From Glandiceps talaboti (taxonomy: Eukaryota; Hemichordata; Enteropneusta; Spengelidae): DNA of 64,000 nucleotides. Below the pieces are notes generated by a model. The model saw only the letters and a list, made by a program, of their open reading frames with translations, was not told where the DNA came from and did not search any database. A program made the position numbers and the translations under genes. Of this stretch, positions 21,004-32,296 are shown one piece after another (the stretch's first letter is position 1; each line of letters starts with the position of its first letter). The stretch lies in the NCBI RefSeq assembly GCF_964340395.1, contig NC_135553.1:22845449-22909448 (forward strand). The letters are read 5' to 3'.

Positions 21004-23640
21004 TTATGCTAACTGCCCCTCTAAGGCCAAAAACTAATCATAACGTGTTGTTATATGCCACCTGTATTTTACGAAGCATCGTGTTGCTATAATTACACCA
21101 AACTTGTAAACAGTAAATACTATATATAAAAAAACTCCTAAAAAGTGTACATTTCACACGCTCCGAGCAATGAATAAAATTTCTAACAATAAAATTTGCC
21201 CTCGCATACATAGCTCTAAGTTGTCTCTGCACATCTGCTTCATCACACCCATTGGGTCACTATGTATCCAAGATATTTTTTAACTGTAACAAAATTCAAC
21301 TGTTTGGCATATAAATAAACAGAAGGCATTCTGGTTGGTTTCCATTGCCTAGGAATAAACGACACACATTCTGTTTTTGTTGCAATTTGTATGGAACAGA
21401 ATATCGTGTTCCATGCCAAATTGCTCACATATCTTAATTAGTTTCTGTAAGGACTGAATCGAAGGCGAAATCAATACAATGTCATCTGCATAAAGCAAAT
21501 GGTTCAAAATCTTGCCAGCTATGTGACACCCGACTCCTGCCAACTTCAGCCTTTTGGTAAGATTTTCGATGTAGACTGCAAATAACTTTGGAGAGATTAT
21601 GCCTCCCTGGCGTACCCCATTAATGACTTTAAAATGGTTAGATTCCGTAGAACCCCAGCGTACAAAAAACAGCTGAGCATGATACCAGTACTGAAGGATG
21701 CGAACAATAAACAATGGCGTTTTCCTATCAATTAGTTTCCTAAACAGAGTTGAGTGGTTAACGCTATCAAATGCTTTCCTCGCATCCAAGAAACAAGAGA
21801 AAACTGGGGAATTGTGTCTTTTGTAAAAAATCAACAATCTCTTTGAGTACAAAAATGCACATGTCAGTGGAATGGTTCTTTTTGAACCCGAATTGAAAAT
21901 CACTAGTCACAATATACTGCTCAATGCGACTCAAAATGCACATTTCAAATAATTTAGAAGCTGTTGTAACTATAGCAACTGGTCTATAATTATCTACTGA
22001 AGTGAGATATTTAGCTTTATCATTTACTATTGGCTCAATTGTGGCATCCATAAAACTATTCGGAAGCCATCCATGGACAAAGAATGCAGTAAAACACATA
22101 CTGAGCAAGACAAAGACGATCGGGTTTGCGTAGATGAGGTGTTCAGACATTATGCCATCCCTCCCCATAGCTTTTCCTTTTTCTAGATTAAAAGCTGCCT
22201 CTTTAAGTTCATTAGGCGTAACGATCATTCCGCCATCAAACTCGATATTAGACAGAGTAGACTGAACAAATTCCTTATTCTGACTGTTAGAAACAGAATT
22301 AAGTAAACTCTCATAATGTGTTTTCCACAAACTAGCAATATCCCTATAGCCTGTACAACCACCAACTGTACTAGGTAAAGGACAGTTAGTAGCTCCAGAG
22401 CAAGCCCTTACAGAATTCCAAAATTTCCGAGAATTATTCTGTACAAGGTTATTAGCCAAAGCATCTGCCGCTAGCCGTATTCTCCCTCCGCTTACAAGTC
22501 CTAAACGCTAGCTTGAATTTGGCTCGCGTTATACGCATTAACTCCCAGAGGGGAGTTAATGCGTATATACCCATAAACCACCCATATCTTAAACGCATCC
22601 CGTGCTCTATCATGTAGATCGCGTAAGTGATCATTCCAACCCGGCACTTCACGAAAATTATTCATATTCATATGCTATTTTTAGCAGCCTGCTTCAAGGC
22701 ACTAATTACTTCCGAATAAAACAAATTCAAATCGGCAAGGTGGTCGCTGTTGGTACAATTTGGATCCAGACATTTAAGGGTATTACATGGAATGCAAACG
22801 TTGCTAAGGTAAAAGTAATTCTCCTGTCATAAGCTGATAACTTGTCAAATTGTCATACTTTGCTCTCTGCCAATTTGGCCTAGCATTAATGCCATTTTGA
22901 GAATCAGAAGCGAAACGAGTTAAACCTGATGTTTCAATACTAACACCGATGGGGAAATGATCAGACGAGATAAAATCATGAAAAATCTCTACATTACAAA
23001 TGGCTTTGTGCACAGATTGAGTACTAAGACAGTGATCTAACCAATATGTATTCCCATGGGCTTCACTATAAAACGTAAAATTGTCTTCGTTCCTACCCAA
23101 AATATCGATATCAGAAATAAACAAATTGTTCTCTCCACAATGTTGCTCTAATTCATTCCCAAACAGTGATCCCAAATCGGCATTAAAGTCCCCAAGAATT
23201 ACTGTATTAACGGTTTCAACTTCCTGAATGATACTATTAATCTTAGCCAAATAACGCGAATATCCATCGTAGTTCTCTCTAGAACATGTCGGTAAATAGA
23301 CACAGAGTATAAATATAGTCGCAACATCTGTGGTTAATTCAACTCCAATAAGTCTAGTGTCATTGAAGTCTTTAATCTTAATAGTTTTTCCAAGCGACTT
23401 TCTCCACATGACTGCTACCCCGCCGTAGGGTCGACCTATTCGTATGCCAAGCTCATTGTTCATAGCCGATACACCACATGCACTAAAGTCTCTGTGTATA
23501 TTAGAAACTAAACCGAGCTTGGATTTCGTAAGCCAGTGTTCTTGTAACAAAATAATGTCATTCTTATCGCATAGACTTTGAATAACGTCAATGGACGATT
23601 TAAACCCACGACAGTTATAAGAAATTAAATTTGAAACCAT
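21004..23640 (-). pseudogene. ORF2: apurinic-type endonuclease plus reverse transcriptase, frameshifted
   Basis: The endonuclease (23640-22804, 278 codons open) begins NLISYNCRGFKSS, has LLQEHWL, a GDFNAD catalytic block and SSDHFPIGV at the end. These are the expected steps of a non-LTR EN domain. The RT follows with DNYRPVAIVTTASKLFE, FLDARKAFDSVNHS (the first catalytic Asp block), GVRQGGIISPKLF and LLYADDIVLIS (the YADD box, near 21498). Frame changes occur around 22500-22800, 21815, 21380 and 21235, and a TGA stop follows VAYNNTL near 21037. The protein would have nicked target DNA and copied the element RNA. It cannot be made from this copy. Confidence 0.9.
22530..22567. repeat. 17-bp perfect palindrome inside the RT region
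   Basis: TATACGCATTAACTCCC, a four-base loop AGAG, then the exact complement. It lies where the endonuclease-to-RT linker loses its frame, so it may be a small inverted duplication that helped break the gene. Confidence 0.9.
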
Positions 23641-23658
23641 ACAGTAGGTTAAAAAATT

Positions 23659-24835
23659 CTAATAATATCTCCAAACCAACACACCATGTGGCCACACTGA
23701 CGACGAGTACGTACTAAACTTTGTTTTCAACTGTTCACAAGACACTGGTACCCGACAGCGGTCGTTGATATAGCGCTGTATATCTTCCCCAGAAGTCGAA
23801 GGCGCCAACCGAGACACAAAAACTTTAAACGGTGGAGCAGTATTTGCTACCTTGATTACACAGTTATCCCCTACCTTGGCTGTGCCTACGGCAACATGTG
23901 AACAATTTCTACGACGAGGCGTTACAGTTGTAAAACCGGACTTGTCCGCACTTTTGTTGTCAGGAGTCGATGTTGATGTTCGTTGTTTACGTCGTTCGGC
24001 AAACGGTCGTCTTACCAGGTTTGGCGGGTATGTTTGTAGACACTGCCTCAGCATAGGAAACTGTTTTAGGCTGTTCAAACCTAATACCATGACAAACTGT
24101 TATCTCCTCAACACTATCACCCAGCTGCTTAGGCACATTGCCACATGTTAATTTCAAGCATTCATCCAACGTCGACTCCACATCTCTGCCACGTGTTACC
24201 TGCGACTTTTCCATACAGTTCCTCAACTGGGAAATTTCCAACCGCAAAGATTCAATTTCGCTGACAGATTCACCCGAACCAGGCCGACTTATCGCCTGTT
24301 TTAGTTGGGTTACCTCATCTTTTAAAGTTCTCAGGTCACCCAGCAGAACTGAAACATCTACATGCGACACATCTATAGGGGGAAGCCTCGATAAGTCCTA
24401 AGCAACGAAACACGGCAAATCTTCTTCCTCTATCTCATGTAGCAATTTCACCATGTCAAGCATATTGTTCACCCTTTTGTTCTGACCCTGTCTCTTTTTA
24501 AACCGTGTTATATCACTACTATACAAGTCGAACAGAGTCTTTTTAGCTAGTTCCACATCTTCGTCGTTGAAGTGCTCACTGCACAACTTTACAATAATAT
24601 CGGTTGTGAGTATATCCATTTTGTTTACGATGAAACATAAGAGTTCATTGATTACCACACCATCTGCTGAAATCCTACTTTCCTCGTCTTCCTGCTGTTT
24701 GGAGCTGTTGCTCCCTCCGAAACGCTCGGCATTACAGGGTGGACACAAATGCATATCTCCCTGACAGATTCTGACTCTGCATGAAAGTTCACCAGTCTTG
24801 ACACCAAAAACAGCTCATACAGCACTGAGAAAAAA
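23659..24835 (-). pseudogene. ORF1 of the CR1/L2-like retrotransposon
   Basis: The N-terminal part is cysteine-rich (CRVRICQGDMHLCPPC), which suggests half of a zinc-binding finger of PHD type, although the full ligand set is not visible. An acidic/helical region follows (VKLCSEHFNDEDVELAKKTL). An in-frame TAG at 24398-24400 precedes a coiled-coil-like stretch (LKDEVTQLKQAI, IESLRLEISQLRNCMEK). A frame change near 24005 leads to a basic linker and a region starting FKVFVSRLAPSTSGEDIQRY, resembling the RRM-like domain of CR1-clade ORF1 proteins. Such proteins bind and chaperone element RNA. This copy is broken. Confidence 0.7.
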
Positions 24836-25109
24836 TTTCCACAAGTATTATAAAGGCCTGGGATTATGTAACACCACCAGGTGTGTGTGCGTTCTCGCAC
24901 GTACAGCGCAGCGTTGGTTATGGTCCACTCAGAATAGCGAAACAGCAAAACCACGATAAATCGTCACGAAATCCAAAAGTTCACGTTCTTTGTCAACCAA
25001 CCTCGTCTCTAACTATTTACGAAGCAGACAGCAGAAACTTACTTTCCAAACTGACTTGTAAATCATCAAAAAAGTACAGATTTTCAGAGCGCTGAATACC
25101 ACGTTCACT

Positions 25110-26936
25110 CCTCATTAGCATATTAGTCACATTACAAATGGGAACATAAAGGGTATTAAGCTTAGAGATCAAGTTTTTCTTATTGGGCAATACGCAGATG
25201 ATACATTTTCTTTTCTAGATGGGTCTGAAAGTTCGTTAAGAAATTTGCTAAATGTATTACACGATTTTTCACTATTATCTGGTCTTCGCATCAACTATGA
25301 GAAAACAAAGCTTGTTTGGATAGGTTCTAAGCGCCATTCTAAGGACATTATGTTACCAGAAAGGAATTTGCTTTGGGTTGATGAACCCTTTTCTGTACTT
25401 GGTATCGCTTTTAGTGTTGATTTAGACAGACTTGAGAATCTTAATTTTATACATAGGATGCAGGAAGTGAAAGTTCTTTTAGACAATTGGACATGGCGCC
25501 CATTGTCTTTATGTGGTAAAGTCACTGTAATTAAAACTCTGGCCCTTTCAAAATTTATTCATATTTTCACTTCTTTACCCCTCTCTCTAATAGCAATGTA
25601 ACTTCTCTGTCAAAAGTTTTCTATAATTTTATTTGGAATTCAAAGCTAGATAAAGTAAACAGATTGCGCCTCTGCTGTGATTATGAGCACGATGACTTAC
25701 GAATGACACATCTCCCTTCTTTTATTCAAGCAGTTCACGTGTCATGGATTCACAGATTGATACTAAATCAAGATTCACAGTGGGCTAAATTGTTTACTGT
25801 TTGGGGTGGTATCAGTCCCACTAATCTTTCACATTTGTCGGCCGACCAAACAATTGATTTTGCAAGAAAAAGATTTTTCAAAAACAGCTTCTGGTACGGT
25901 GTGTTACTAAGTTGGTCCAAAATACAATGTAAGAAACCAGCTGACTGTGTTTCCCCAGAATGTATTTGGTTTAACCCGGAAGTGAAGGTGAATAATGACA
26001 CAGTGTTCTACCATACTTGGTATCATAAAGGAGTCAAATATTTGTCTGATCTCCTGGATGAGACTGGCTCTTTCTTGACATTTCAGGGTTTTTGTGATAA
26101 ATATAGTTTTACTCCGAACCGTCTCAAATACATGGGATTAGTAAATGCAATTCCTAGACCTTGGTTAAGAAAACTGCGCCGGTCACCTTTCACTCGAGAA
26201 AATGACATACTTCCTGATATATTTTTGTCTAGTGGATCATGTAAAAAAAGTTATGCTCTACTGTTCGAGATATTTTCAACAGAACATTTGAAACCGATGA
26301 TTTGTAAACAAAAGTGGGAACGCCAATTTGGGAACTTTGACGCTAAAGTGTATTTCTCTTTGCCATTTATTATTACAAAGGACTGTACGTTACGTAACTT
26401 TCAGTACAGAATTTTCAGTCGAATTCTTACCACTAACAATTTTTTGAAAATAAGAGGAAAGGTTGACTCAGATAATTGTTCATTCTGTGGTAGTTTCGAG
26501 GAAAGTATTCTGCATTTATTTTTTGAGTGTAATTATGTTCTAGACTTATGGAAACATGTAGAGATTGGATTACAGAACAAGTGCAACATAATTTTTGAGT
26601 TTTCTCCTTTTGATGTTATACTAGGTATAAAAAAAGATTCTGAGCTGTATTTGTCCAAGAAAACTTGGAAATCAATGAATTATTTCTAATTACTGATTAA
26701 AAAGTTTCTGTTTAATTGCCGTTGTAAAAAAGTGATGCCAAGTATGAATGGACTGATTCCTTTTCTGAACACAGACGCTTATCAGGTTAGAGCGATGGGA
26801 AACGTCTCCCACTATGTGTACTGGAATGAATTTTAAAAAAATTCTTTGATTGAATACTTACTATTATACTGTGTTATGTAAATTTTTTGACAATATAAAA
26901 AAATAAAATAAAATAAAATGAAATGAAACATTTTTT
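25110..26936 (+). mobile_element. L1/Tx1-like non-LTR retrotransposon, 5'-truncated, with A-rich tail
   Basis: The element opens inside the RT palm (ITNGNIKGIKLRDQVFLIGQ) and ends with an (AAAAT)n/(AAATG)n tail at 26897-26930. A 5' truncation with an intact A-rich end is the classic result of target-primed reverse transcription. Its left edge abuts the start of the CR1/L2-like element, which points the other way. Confidence 0.85.
25140..26836 (+). pseudogene. Reverse transcriptase C-terminal half, L1/Tx1 type
   Basis: QYADDTFSFLDGSE supplies the YADD box, followed by FSLLSGLRINYEKTKLVWIG, a hallmark of the L1/Tx1 clade. After the thumb and connector region the protein has a zinc-knuckle-like end (CSFCGSFEESILHLFFEC, the zf-RVT pattern C-x2-C-x7-H-x4-C). 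A one-base frame change lies near 25590, between LPLSLI and SNVTSLSKVFYNFIWNS. An in-frame TAA at 26687-26689 interrupts the C-terminus, which otherwise reads on to a stop at 26836. Apart from these lesions the frame is well kept, so the copy is moderately young. Confidence 0.88.
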
Positions 26937-27984
26937 TATAATAATCGCAGGAAAAAAGTTTATATAAATATGGAAGACTCCAAAAAAGAATAAAGAAAAA
27001 AGAAAGTATAACGATAGACATGGTGCAAAATCGACGCTTAGTGCGCTTGCGACAGCTGACGCGCTCCGCTCTTTGGCGTGCTCGAGCTCAAACGTATTCC
27101 TTGCTTGTAATACAGAGGGGTGGGACGCGGCATCGAATAAACCAATCAGGACACTTAAAATCGAACATGTGATCCATGAATTTTCTCTCGAAGCTTGATA
27201 CCACCTGCTGCCCTCTTGTGGTGAGATATATATTTTGCATGTTGCAGTACATTGTGGCGTTTGCGGGACAGTAAAACAGATTGCCGAAACAGCATATTAT
27301 ATGAACTGAAGCTCCGAAACGGTGCGTCTTTTGCGAGGGATATAAACAAAAACACAATTGATAATATCTTAGTTTAATCAATATTTGGTGCCGTAGAGTT
27401 GAGGTAGGCTCGACCATTAACACATAGTCGATTCTGGTCTATATTATTTTCATAAAATTACGTAAAAATAATCATTAAACGCTTGTCGCCATATCTGTGT
27501 CTCTTCAAAATATATCTTTGAATGAATGAGAAAACGTAACAACATCATTTGACTGAGTAAACAAATACTCGTAAGTTTGCCGGAAACAGAAAGCGTCCGT
27601 GAACGAGGGCGATGTGGTTTGAAAAAAACACACCAAAGTGTCCTACCCCTTCTTTTTTAGCAAATGAGCAAATGCTGAGCTCGTGGAGGTTGAATTTTCA
27701 TTCGATCTCGCGATCGCGCGACAAGAACAGAAGTAAATTCTACGACCGTTGGGGGCGCTATTCAATCGGTACACTCCACAGTGTCCCGTATATTCTATTT
27801 GTATTCCAGTGCGATTCGATCGAGTTAAATATATGTATTTCTCTGCATATTATAATTATATATTAATTAGCGATTCAAGATACTGAATATAATGATAAAC
27901 AAGAACTTGACGGATGTTGTCTATATTCACGGCGTTATTCAATATTATATATTGTTATAGACAACAGAATTGTTGCCTCAAACC
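26937..27984. other. No gene recognised
   Basis: This unannotated stretch contains CTGCCCTCTTGTGG-type sequence (27209) and a CG-rich patch near 27707 (TCTCGCGATCGCGCGAC). Open frames are short. Confidence 0.4.
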
Positions 27985-28075
27985 CTTGCACTGTTTATAT
28001 TACAAGTCTTTGCTTGAAACTTGCCCCATTCTTCATTGCCACAAGCAAGCAACCGCAACGATGTTATTTCCAGAG
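27985..28075 (+). repeat. Segment shared with 3410-3493
   Basis: This block directly precedes the transposase remnant and recurs without it in intron 1 of the DDE-like gene. It is probably part of the same DNA transposon. Confidence 0.65.
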
Positions 28076-28084
28076 TTGACAGTC

Positions 28085-28587
28085 AACGTATGTTCACTCA
28101 CTGAGAGGATCGATATGTGTTGAAATTGGGCGTTATTTACCGGGTGCAAATCATACACTAAATTTACTTGTAGGTGCAGACGGCATCAAATATTCAGCAG
28201 TTAACAACGGAGCATCAAACACCAATGAATTTGTAAACTTCTTTGTGGAAACGAACAATGCATTCACTGATCTAGGAAACCCGTCACTTATTCCTGGAGA
28301 TATTGTTATAGTCGACAACGCTCCCTTTCATCACCACGAAGCTGAAGTTCTTCTTTCTAATTATTTGGATGACCATGGCATTGAACTCATATATCTTCCG
28401 ACATACTCACCTGACTTTAATCTGGCGGAAAATTGTTTTAATAAGCTAAAAGCACTTTTTAAAAAGAGACCAATACAGAACTTTGCTGCACGAGAACGTA
28501 GCCATCGCAGTTTATGATGCAATTTCTTTGATTACATCTGGTGACACACGGCAGTATTTTATTGACACTGATTACATTGATTTGTAG
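28085..28587 (+). pseudogene. Tc1/mariner-type DDE transposase, C-terminal part, frameshifted
   Basis: The readable protein starts near THSLRGSICVEIGRYL, corresponding to the stretch before the second catalytic Asp. It has GDIVIVDNAPFHHH (second Asp) and IELIYLPTYSPDFNLAENCF (the YSPDxNxxE block with the third acidic residue), as in the DDE_3 fold. At about 28478 the frame shifts: the original frame ends ARERSHRSL, while the shifted frame continues LLHENVAIAVYDAISL to a TAG at 28585-28587. The N-terminal helix-turn-helix and first Asp are absent or unreadable. It would have cut and joined transposon ends, and is now defunct. Confidence 0.85.
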
Positions 28588-28755
28588 TCGAGTTGAGTTT
28601 TGGTCGTTTGACACTTACATGTATCTCTTGTTGGAATAATTGTCTTGTGTTCAATCTCAGTCTAATGTTCAAACCATTGTATTGCATTATTATCTATAAG
28701 AATAGTGTAATAACATCAACTTCCGTCTAGCTAAATGCATCGTCGTATTGTACGA

Positions 28756-28906
28756 CCTTCTGTAATCAAATACCACACGTGGCATTGATTGTTTGAATCA
28801 AACTTTTCAAAGAGTGTAATTGTTTATATACAGGGGTCTTATCAATTGAGTTTATCTTGAAAATCACAGTTGTGTCTCTTCTTTCCATGCTGCTCGATTG
28901 AATTTG
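28756..28906 (-). repeat. Dispersed repeat B, partial inverted copy 3
   Basis: This is the reverse complement of the second half of repeat B. The words TGTTTATATACAGGGG and CAATTGAGTTTATCTTG are diagnostic. Confidence 0.85.
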
Positions 28907-29068
28907 ATGTGTTTCATATATTATGTTGAGTCTATTTTTGAAGTTGTGGTTTCTGTGGTGATTATTTACATTTTCAAGAATAAATGATTTTTTACCCAAA
29001 AACTGCGTTTTTGTCGATTTTCACTTAAATTATGTAACTTTAACAAAATGACAAATATAGTCATTTTT

Positions 29069-29453
29069 ATTACATATTTGGTTAGAATTTCATATTAGTT
29101 TAAGGTATTATTACATATTGGGTTAGTGAAACATATTGAGTTAAGTGTTAAAACATATTGGTTTAGTGTTATTACATATTGGTTTAAGATGTTATTACAT
29201 ATTTGGTTAGTATTACATATTGAGTTAAGATGTTATTACATATTGGGTTAGTGAAACATTGAGTTAAGTGTTAAAACATATTGGTTTAGTTTTATTACAT
29301 ATTGGGTTAAGATGTTATTACATATTGGGTTAGTATTACATATTGGGTGAAGGTGTTATTACATATTGGGTTAGTATTACATATTGGGTTAAGGTGTTAT
29401 TACATATTGGGTTAGTATTACATATTGGGTTAGTATTACATATTGGGTTGATA
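29069..29453 (+). repeat. Minisatellite based on TTACATATTGGGTTA
   Basis: About 20 copies of the 15-bp core are separated by variable spacers (GTA, AGGTGTTA, AGATGTTA, GTGAAACA). The last third is the most regular, with long and short periods alternating, which suggests recent expansion of a two-unit module. Confidence 0.9.
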
Positions 29454-30559
29454 CAGCCCCATCTATGCTTTCAAGAAGTTGATCATTTTTCTGTTTTAAG
29501 AGTAGAAGTCTTAAAAGCAACCAGTTTTGATATACTTCAAAATTGATTAAAGGAATTTTAGGATTTCATGTCATATTTTATAGAATCCACTTTTTGAATG
29601 TGAAAACGGAGAAAACGAATTGTTTTGTTAAATTTTTAAGGTTTAACACTGAAAATTTAAAGAAATTACAAGATCAGAAAATTCCAAAATAGATCAGGTG
29701 TTTAGTATGCAAAAACCTTTTTTGAATTTGACACCTCCGCCCCCCCCCCCCTTAAGCGAAGTGATAAGGCTTTAAATAATATATAATGCACCAACAGTTA
29801 CATAAGGTAAGGTTAAACAAAGGATCGAGAACAAAGGACCATCAATAGCTAGGTTTTGAGTGTGAAAATGTTGACGCATCAAGAATCAGCATACGAAAAT
29901 TCACTAAATCTCGCTAACCAGCCCATGGATTGTCTTATCCAGACTTCACATACATACATACATACAAACAAACACACACATGACACAAGTCATAGTGTAG
30001 GGGGAAGCGTTGCCCGAGTAATGTGCACGGCTACGCAAACCTTTATTGAACAGTACAAGTCTGACTGAAAAAGCCTTGAAACGAAATTGTTTGACGGCGC
30101 AAAAGATTGTACATGAACGAAAGTAAATTTGCCGAAAAGGCACACGTAATCTACAAGGCTGAAAACGTCCAGAGAGCACAGAGCCGCCCAGGAAAAACCA
30201 GAAATAAAAACCATGTAATTCTAAGGAAAAAAGTTTTGGAAACCTGTACCCAAAAGCAATGCTACATGTGCTGAAAAAAGTTGGGCATCTTTTTACAGAA
30301 AAGTGACGTTTGTGGAACGAAAATAAAAAGATGATCGAGAACTTCGACTCAGACATGCAAAACGAAATAAATTATTTCGAAAAATTGAAAGTGGATATGC
30401 ACAACGTACTGGTGGCAATGCTAGACTGATGAATACTATCACACTTTCACTTAAATACCACTACGTTGCACAGAACACCTGTGCAAATCTGGCCTCCTAT
30501 TGGCCAGTAGTTACGTCATGCCAAGACAATAATTTCCCGCTTTACTTCGAACCACGGGA
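29454..30559. other. No gene recognised
   Basis: A C run lies near 29740-29751, followed by TTAAGCGAAG, similar to the C run at 345-356 followed by ATAAAGCGAAA. A CATACATA/CAAACA tract lies near 29949. No convincing coding sequence was seen. Confidence 0.4.
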
Positions 30560-30700
30560 AATTTAATATCTCTAAAACCTAATCGGTTCTCGCCATATAT
30601 GTAACAAATAAGTGTGCAACGTTTCATCACGATCACCTGAGTAGTTATTGAGTTTTTTTTGTATACAGACAAACATACACACACAGACTTTCTGTCACCC
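30560..30700 (+). repeat. Dispersed repeat J, copy 1
   Basis: AAAACCTAATCGGTTCTCGCCAT, a middle stretch and a tail of ACAGACAAACATACACACACAGAC match 42985-43098 in order. The shared plan is CCTAAT(C)(A/G)GTTCT(T/C)GCCAT, then an acceptor-like GTTT, then an (ACAC)n tail. Confidence 0.6.
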
Positions 30701-31344
30701 AATTACATCATCTCTTGTTCTTTTTAGAGGTAAAACTGATTGATAAAGCAAATTCACGTTCACTATGTTTCATCAATGTAATATGCATAAAAAATATGGA
30801 AATGAATTTTCCTTTCTTAAGAAAAATTAGTTATGCAAATGAGTAAAAACAAGCTCCCCCCCCCCTCACCATACATCTGTGTGACTAACAAACGGAATAA
30901 AGTCTCAATGTCAATGTTTCCAGAGTTATTACACAATTGCTTAAAGCTTGATTTAGTACTTGTTTGTTTTTATACCTGTCCCCAAGATGTTATAAAATAC
31001 AATGTGTCTGCAATATGCAAGAACTAACTTGATCTTGATGATTGACCATGATGATCAAGGTCAAGGTCTAAGGTCAATGTCTGAAAAGAGAGCTTGCACC
31101 TGAAAATATAGGGGTACCCGCTTAAATGGAGTCCTTTTTTTCTTCTTTTTTTTAATACAGTTTTTAAGTTAAGCAATTAAAATATAGAATTTTAACTACA
31201 AGCATGGTCACCATTCGGTCAAATTTGTATATGCGTGCATATGCCCCATAGGATATGTCACGTTTGTGCCAGGTTTGATTGAAATTGAACATTGCACGTT
31301 TGAGAAATGGCATATAAAATTACAGACTGATGGACGGATCGAAC
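30701..31344. other. No gene recognised
   Basis: This stretch contains GATCAAGGTCAAGGTCTAAGGTCAA near 31053 and CAGACTGATGGACGGATCGAAC near 31323, both of repeat-like character. It lies just downstream of the GPCR exon on the minus strand. Confidence 0.4.
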
Positions 31345-31665
31345 CTATTCGACAATTCGACAAAGCACACTGCCAAGACTCCAATACCCGAGCCAAAATG
31401 TACTTAATTTCGGGATTCCGACCCACAGAACAAATATGATATCCAGAAATGTAAGGTTCATTATACAATACTCTATTGTGTTATCCCTATTTCGGTGTTT
31501 GAATAATAAAGCCAGTACAGTTGCGTTTGAGAATAGTCCCATACAGCTAAGTACAAACAGTAACACAGTCTGAAACGTAGACTCGGAAGTAATATCCGCT
31601 ATATCCATTTGCAGAGTGGAGTTGTCCTGGACACTGCTGTTTGAGAATGGAGTGATTGTCGACAT
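31345..31665 (-). CDS. Class A (rhodopsin-type) GPCR, N-terminal fragment to start of TM3
   Basis: The 106-codon frame from ATG 31665 has an extracellular N-terminus with two N-glycosylation sequons (NSS at 9, NST at 15). Transmembrane helix 1 (about 31-56) contains the N1.50-type Asn in GLFSN (47). A basic intracellular loop (KHRNRD) follows, then helix 2 with NLTFLD (D2.50 at 75) and the conserved Pro at 85, and then W94 and C102 in WSLGSVLC (the Cys of the TM3 disulfide). A TAG follows four codons later with no convincing donor. It is either a first exon with a weak splice site or a truncated pseudogene. The plan fits peptide-type receptors, but the ligand cannot be told. Repeat H lies just upstream. 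Confidence 0.75.
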   Translation of the reverse strand: MSTITPFSNSSVQDNSTLQMDIADITSESTFQTVLLFVLSCMGLFSNATVLALLFKHRNRDNTIEYCIMNLTFLDIIFVLWVGIPKLSTFWLGYWSLGSVLCRIVE

Positions 31666-31714
31666 CCTAAGATCAATAGATCAACAACGTCTCGGTTATT
31701 CGACGAAATTCACG

Positions 31715-31990
31715 ATTTCAGGTAAAATGCCGACCGCATAAGTTCATGGTTACCCTTACAAAAACAGACGTAGATACGTTGACGCCGAGTCCAATATCTC
31801 GGATTTTCTTGAAGATATGCCAACACCTTATAACATATTCAGCATTTTACGGTTTATATGTGTCCCGAATATACTTGCAGCAATAGAACCTTATCCGGTC
31901 ACGTGGTACTATCTAAACTAAAAGTTTGAATACAGTTTGCCTTGGGCAATTCAAATGACATCCTGTATATTCATCCTGCTCATATAACAT
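31715..31990 (-). repeat. Repeat H, copy 1 (upstream of the GPCR exon)
   Basis: The sequence matches 47410-47626 (CCAATAT(C/T)TCGGATTTTCTTGA, TTTTACGG, ATACTTGCAGCAATAG, GGTCACGTGG), and its outer part matches 62543-62582 and 62861-62925. A CACGTG E-box lies near 31900. Because it stands just 5' of the GPCR start, it may be a duplicated promoter/5' UTR or simply a dispersed repeat. Confidence 0.75.
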
Positions 31991-32064
31991 GTAATAAATA
32001 ATGGTAATAATTATAAAATAAGTATATAATAATACTAATTTTTATAATAATCAAATTTATTTGT

Positions 32065-32290
32065 ATATTAACCACCCTACCTGGGGTAGTTTTGTATGCT
32101 GAGTTCAAAAAAGGGGGTCATTTTATGAACATCTGTTGCCATGGTAACCAAAACCACCATAATATGTTAACCATTTTTTCCAAAATTTGACATAAAACAT
32201 TGAAAAAAAGATAATACAGTGAAAAAATGCCCTTGCATTAGACATGTATGAGTTAGTGCTACCTGGTGTAACATAAATTGTTAAAATTGG
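32065..32290 (+). repeat. Repeat N, unit 1 (with X-box palindrome)
   Basis: This is a diverged direct repeat of 32400-32615. Shared words are GGTAGTTT, TGCTGA, GTCATTT, ATGAACATC and GTTGCCATGGTAACCAAAA, followed by a long AT-rich stretch. Confidence 0.75.
32135..32148. promoter_or_regulatory. Perfect RFX X-box palindrome
   Basis: GTTGCCATGGTAAC matches the consensus GTNRCC-N-RGYAAC on both half-sites and is fully palindromic. RFX factors bind such sites. Whether this one is used is unknown. Confidence 0.55.
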
Positions 32291-32296
32291 ATAGCT

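Larger units (their letters stand above)
21004..25095 (-). mobile_element. CR1/L2-like non-LTR retrotransposon, 5' end kept, 3' end missing
   Basis: From right to left the element has about 250 bp of leader, ORF1 (about 24830-23659) and an endonuclease-reverse transcriptase ORF2 (23640-21004). It stops within the C-terminal part of the RT, at the hairpin, so the last part of ORF2 and the 3' UTR are missing. Target-primed copies are normally truncated at the 5' end. A lost 3' end therefore implies a later deletion or rearrangement. The right edge is placed where the neighbouring L1-like fragment begins and is approximate. Confidence 0.8.
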
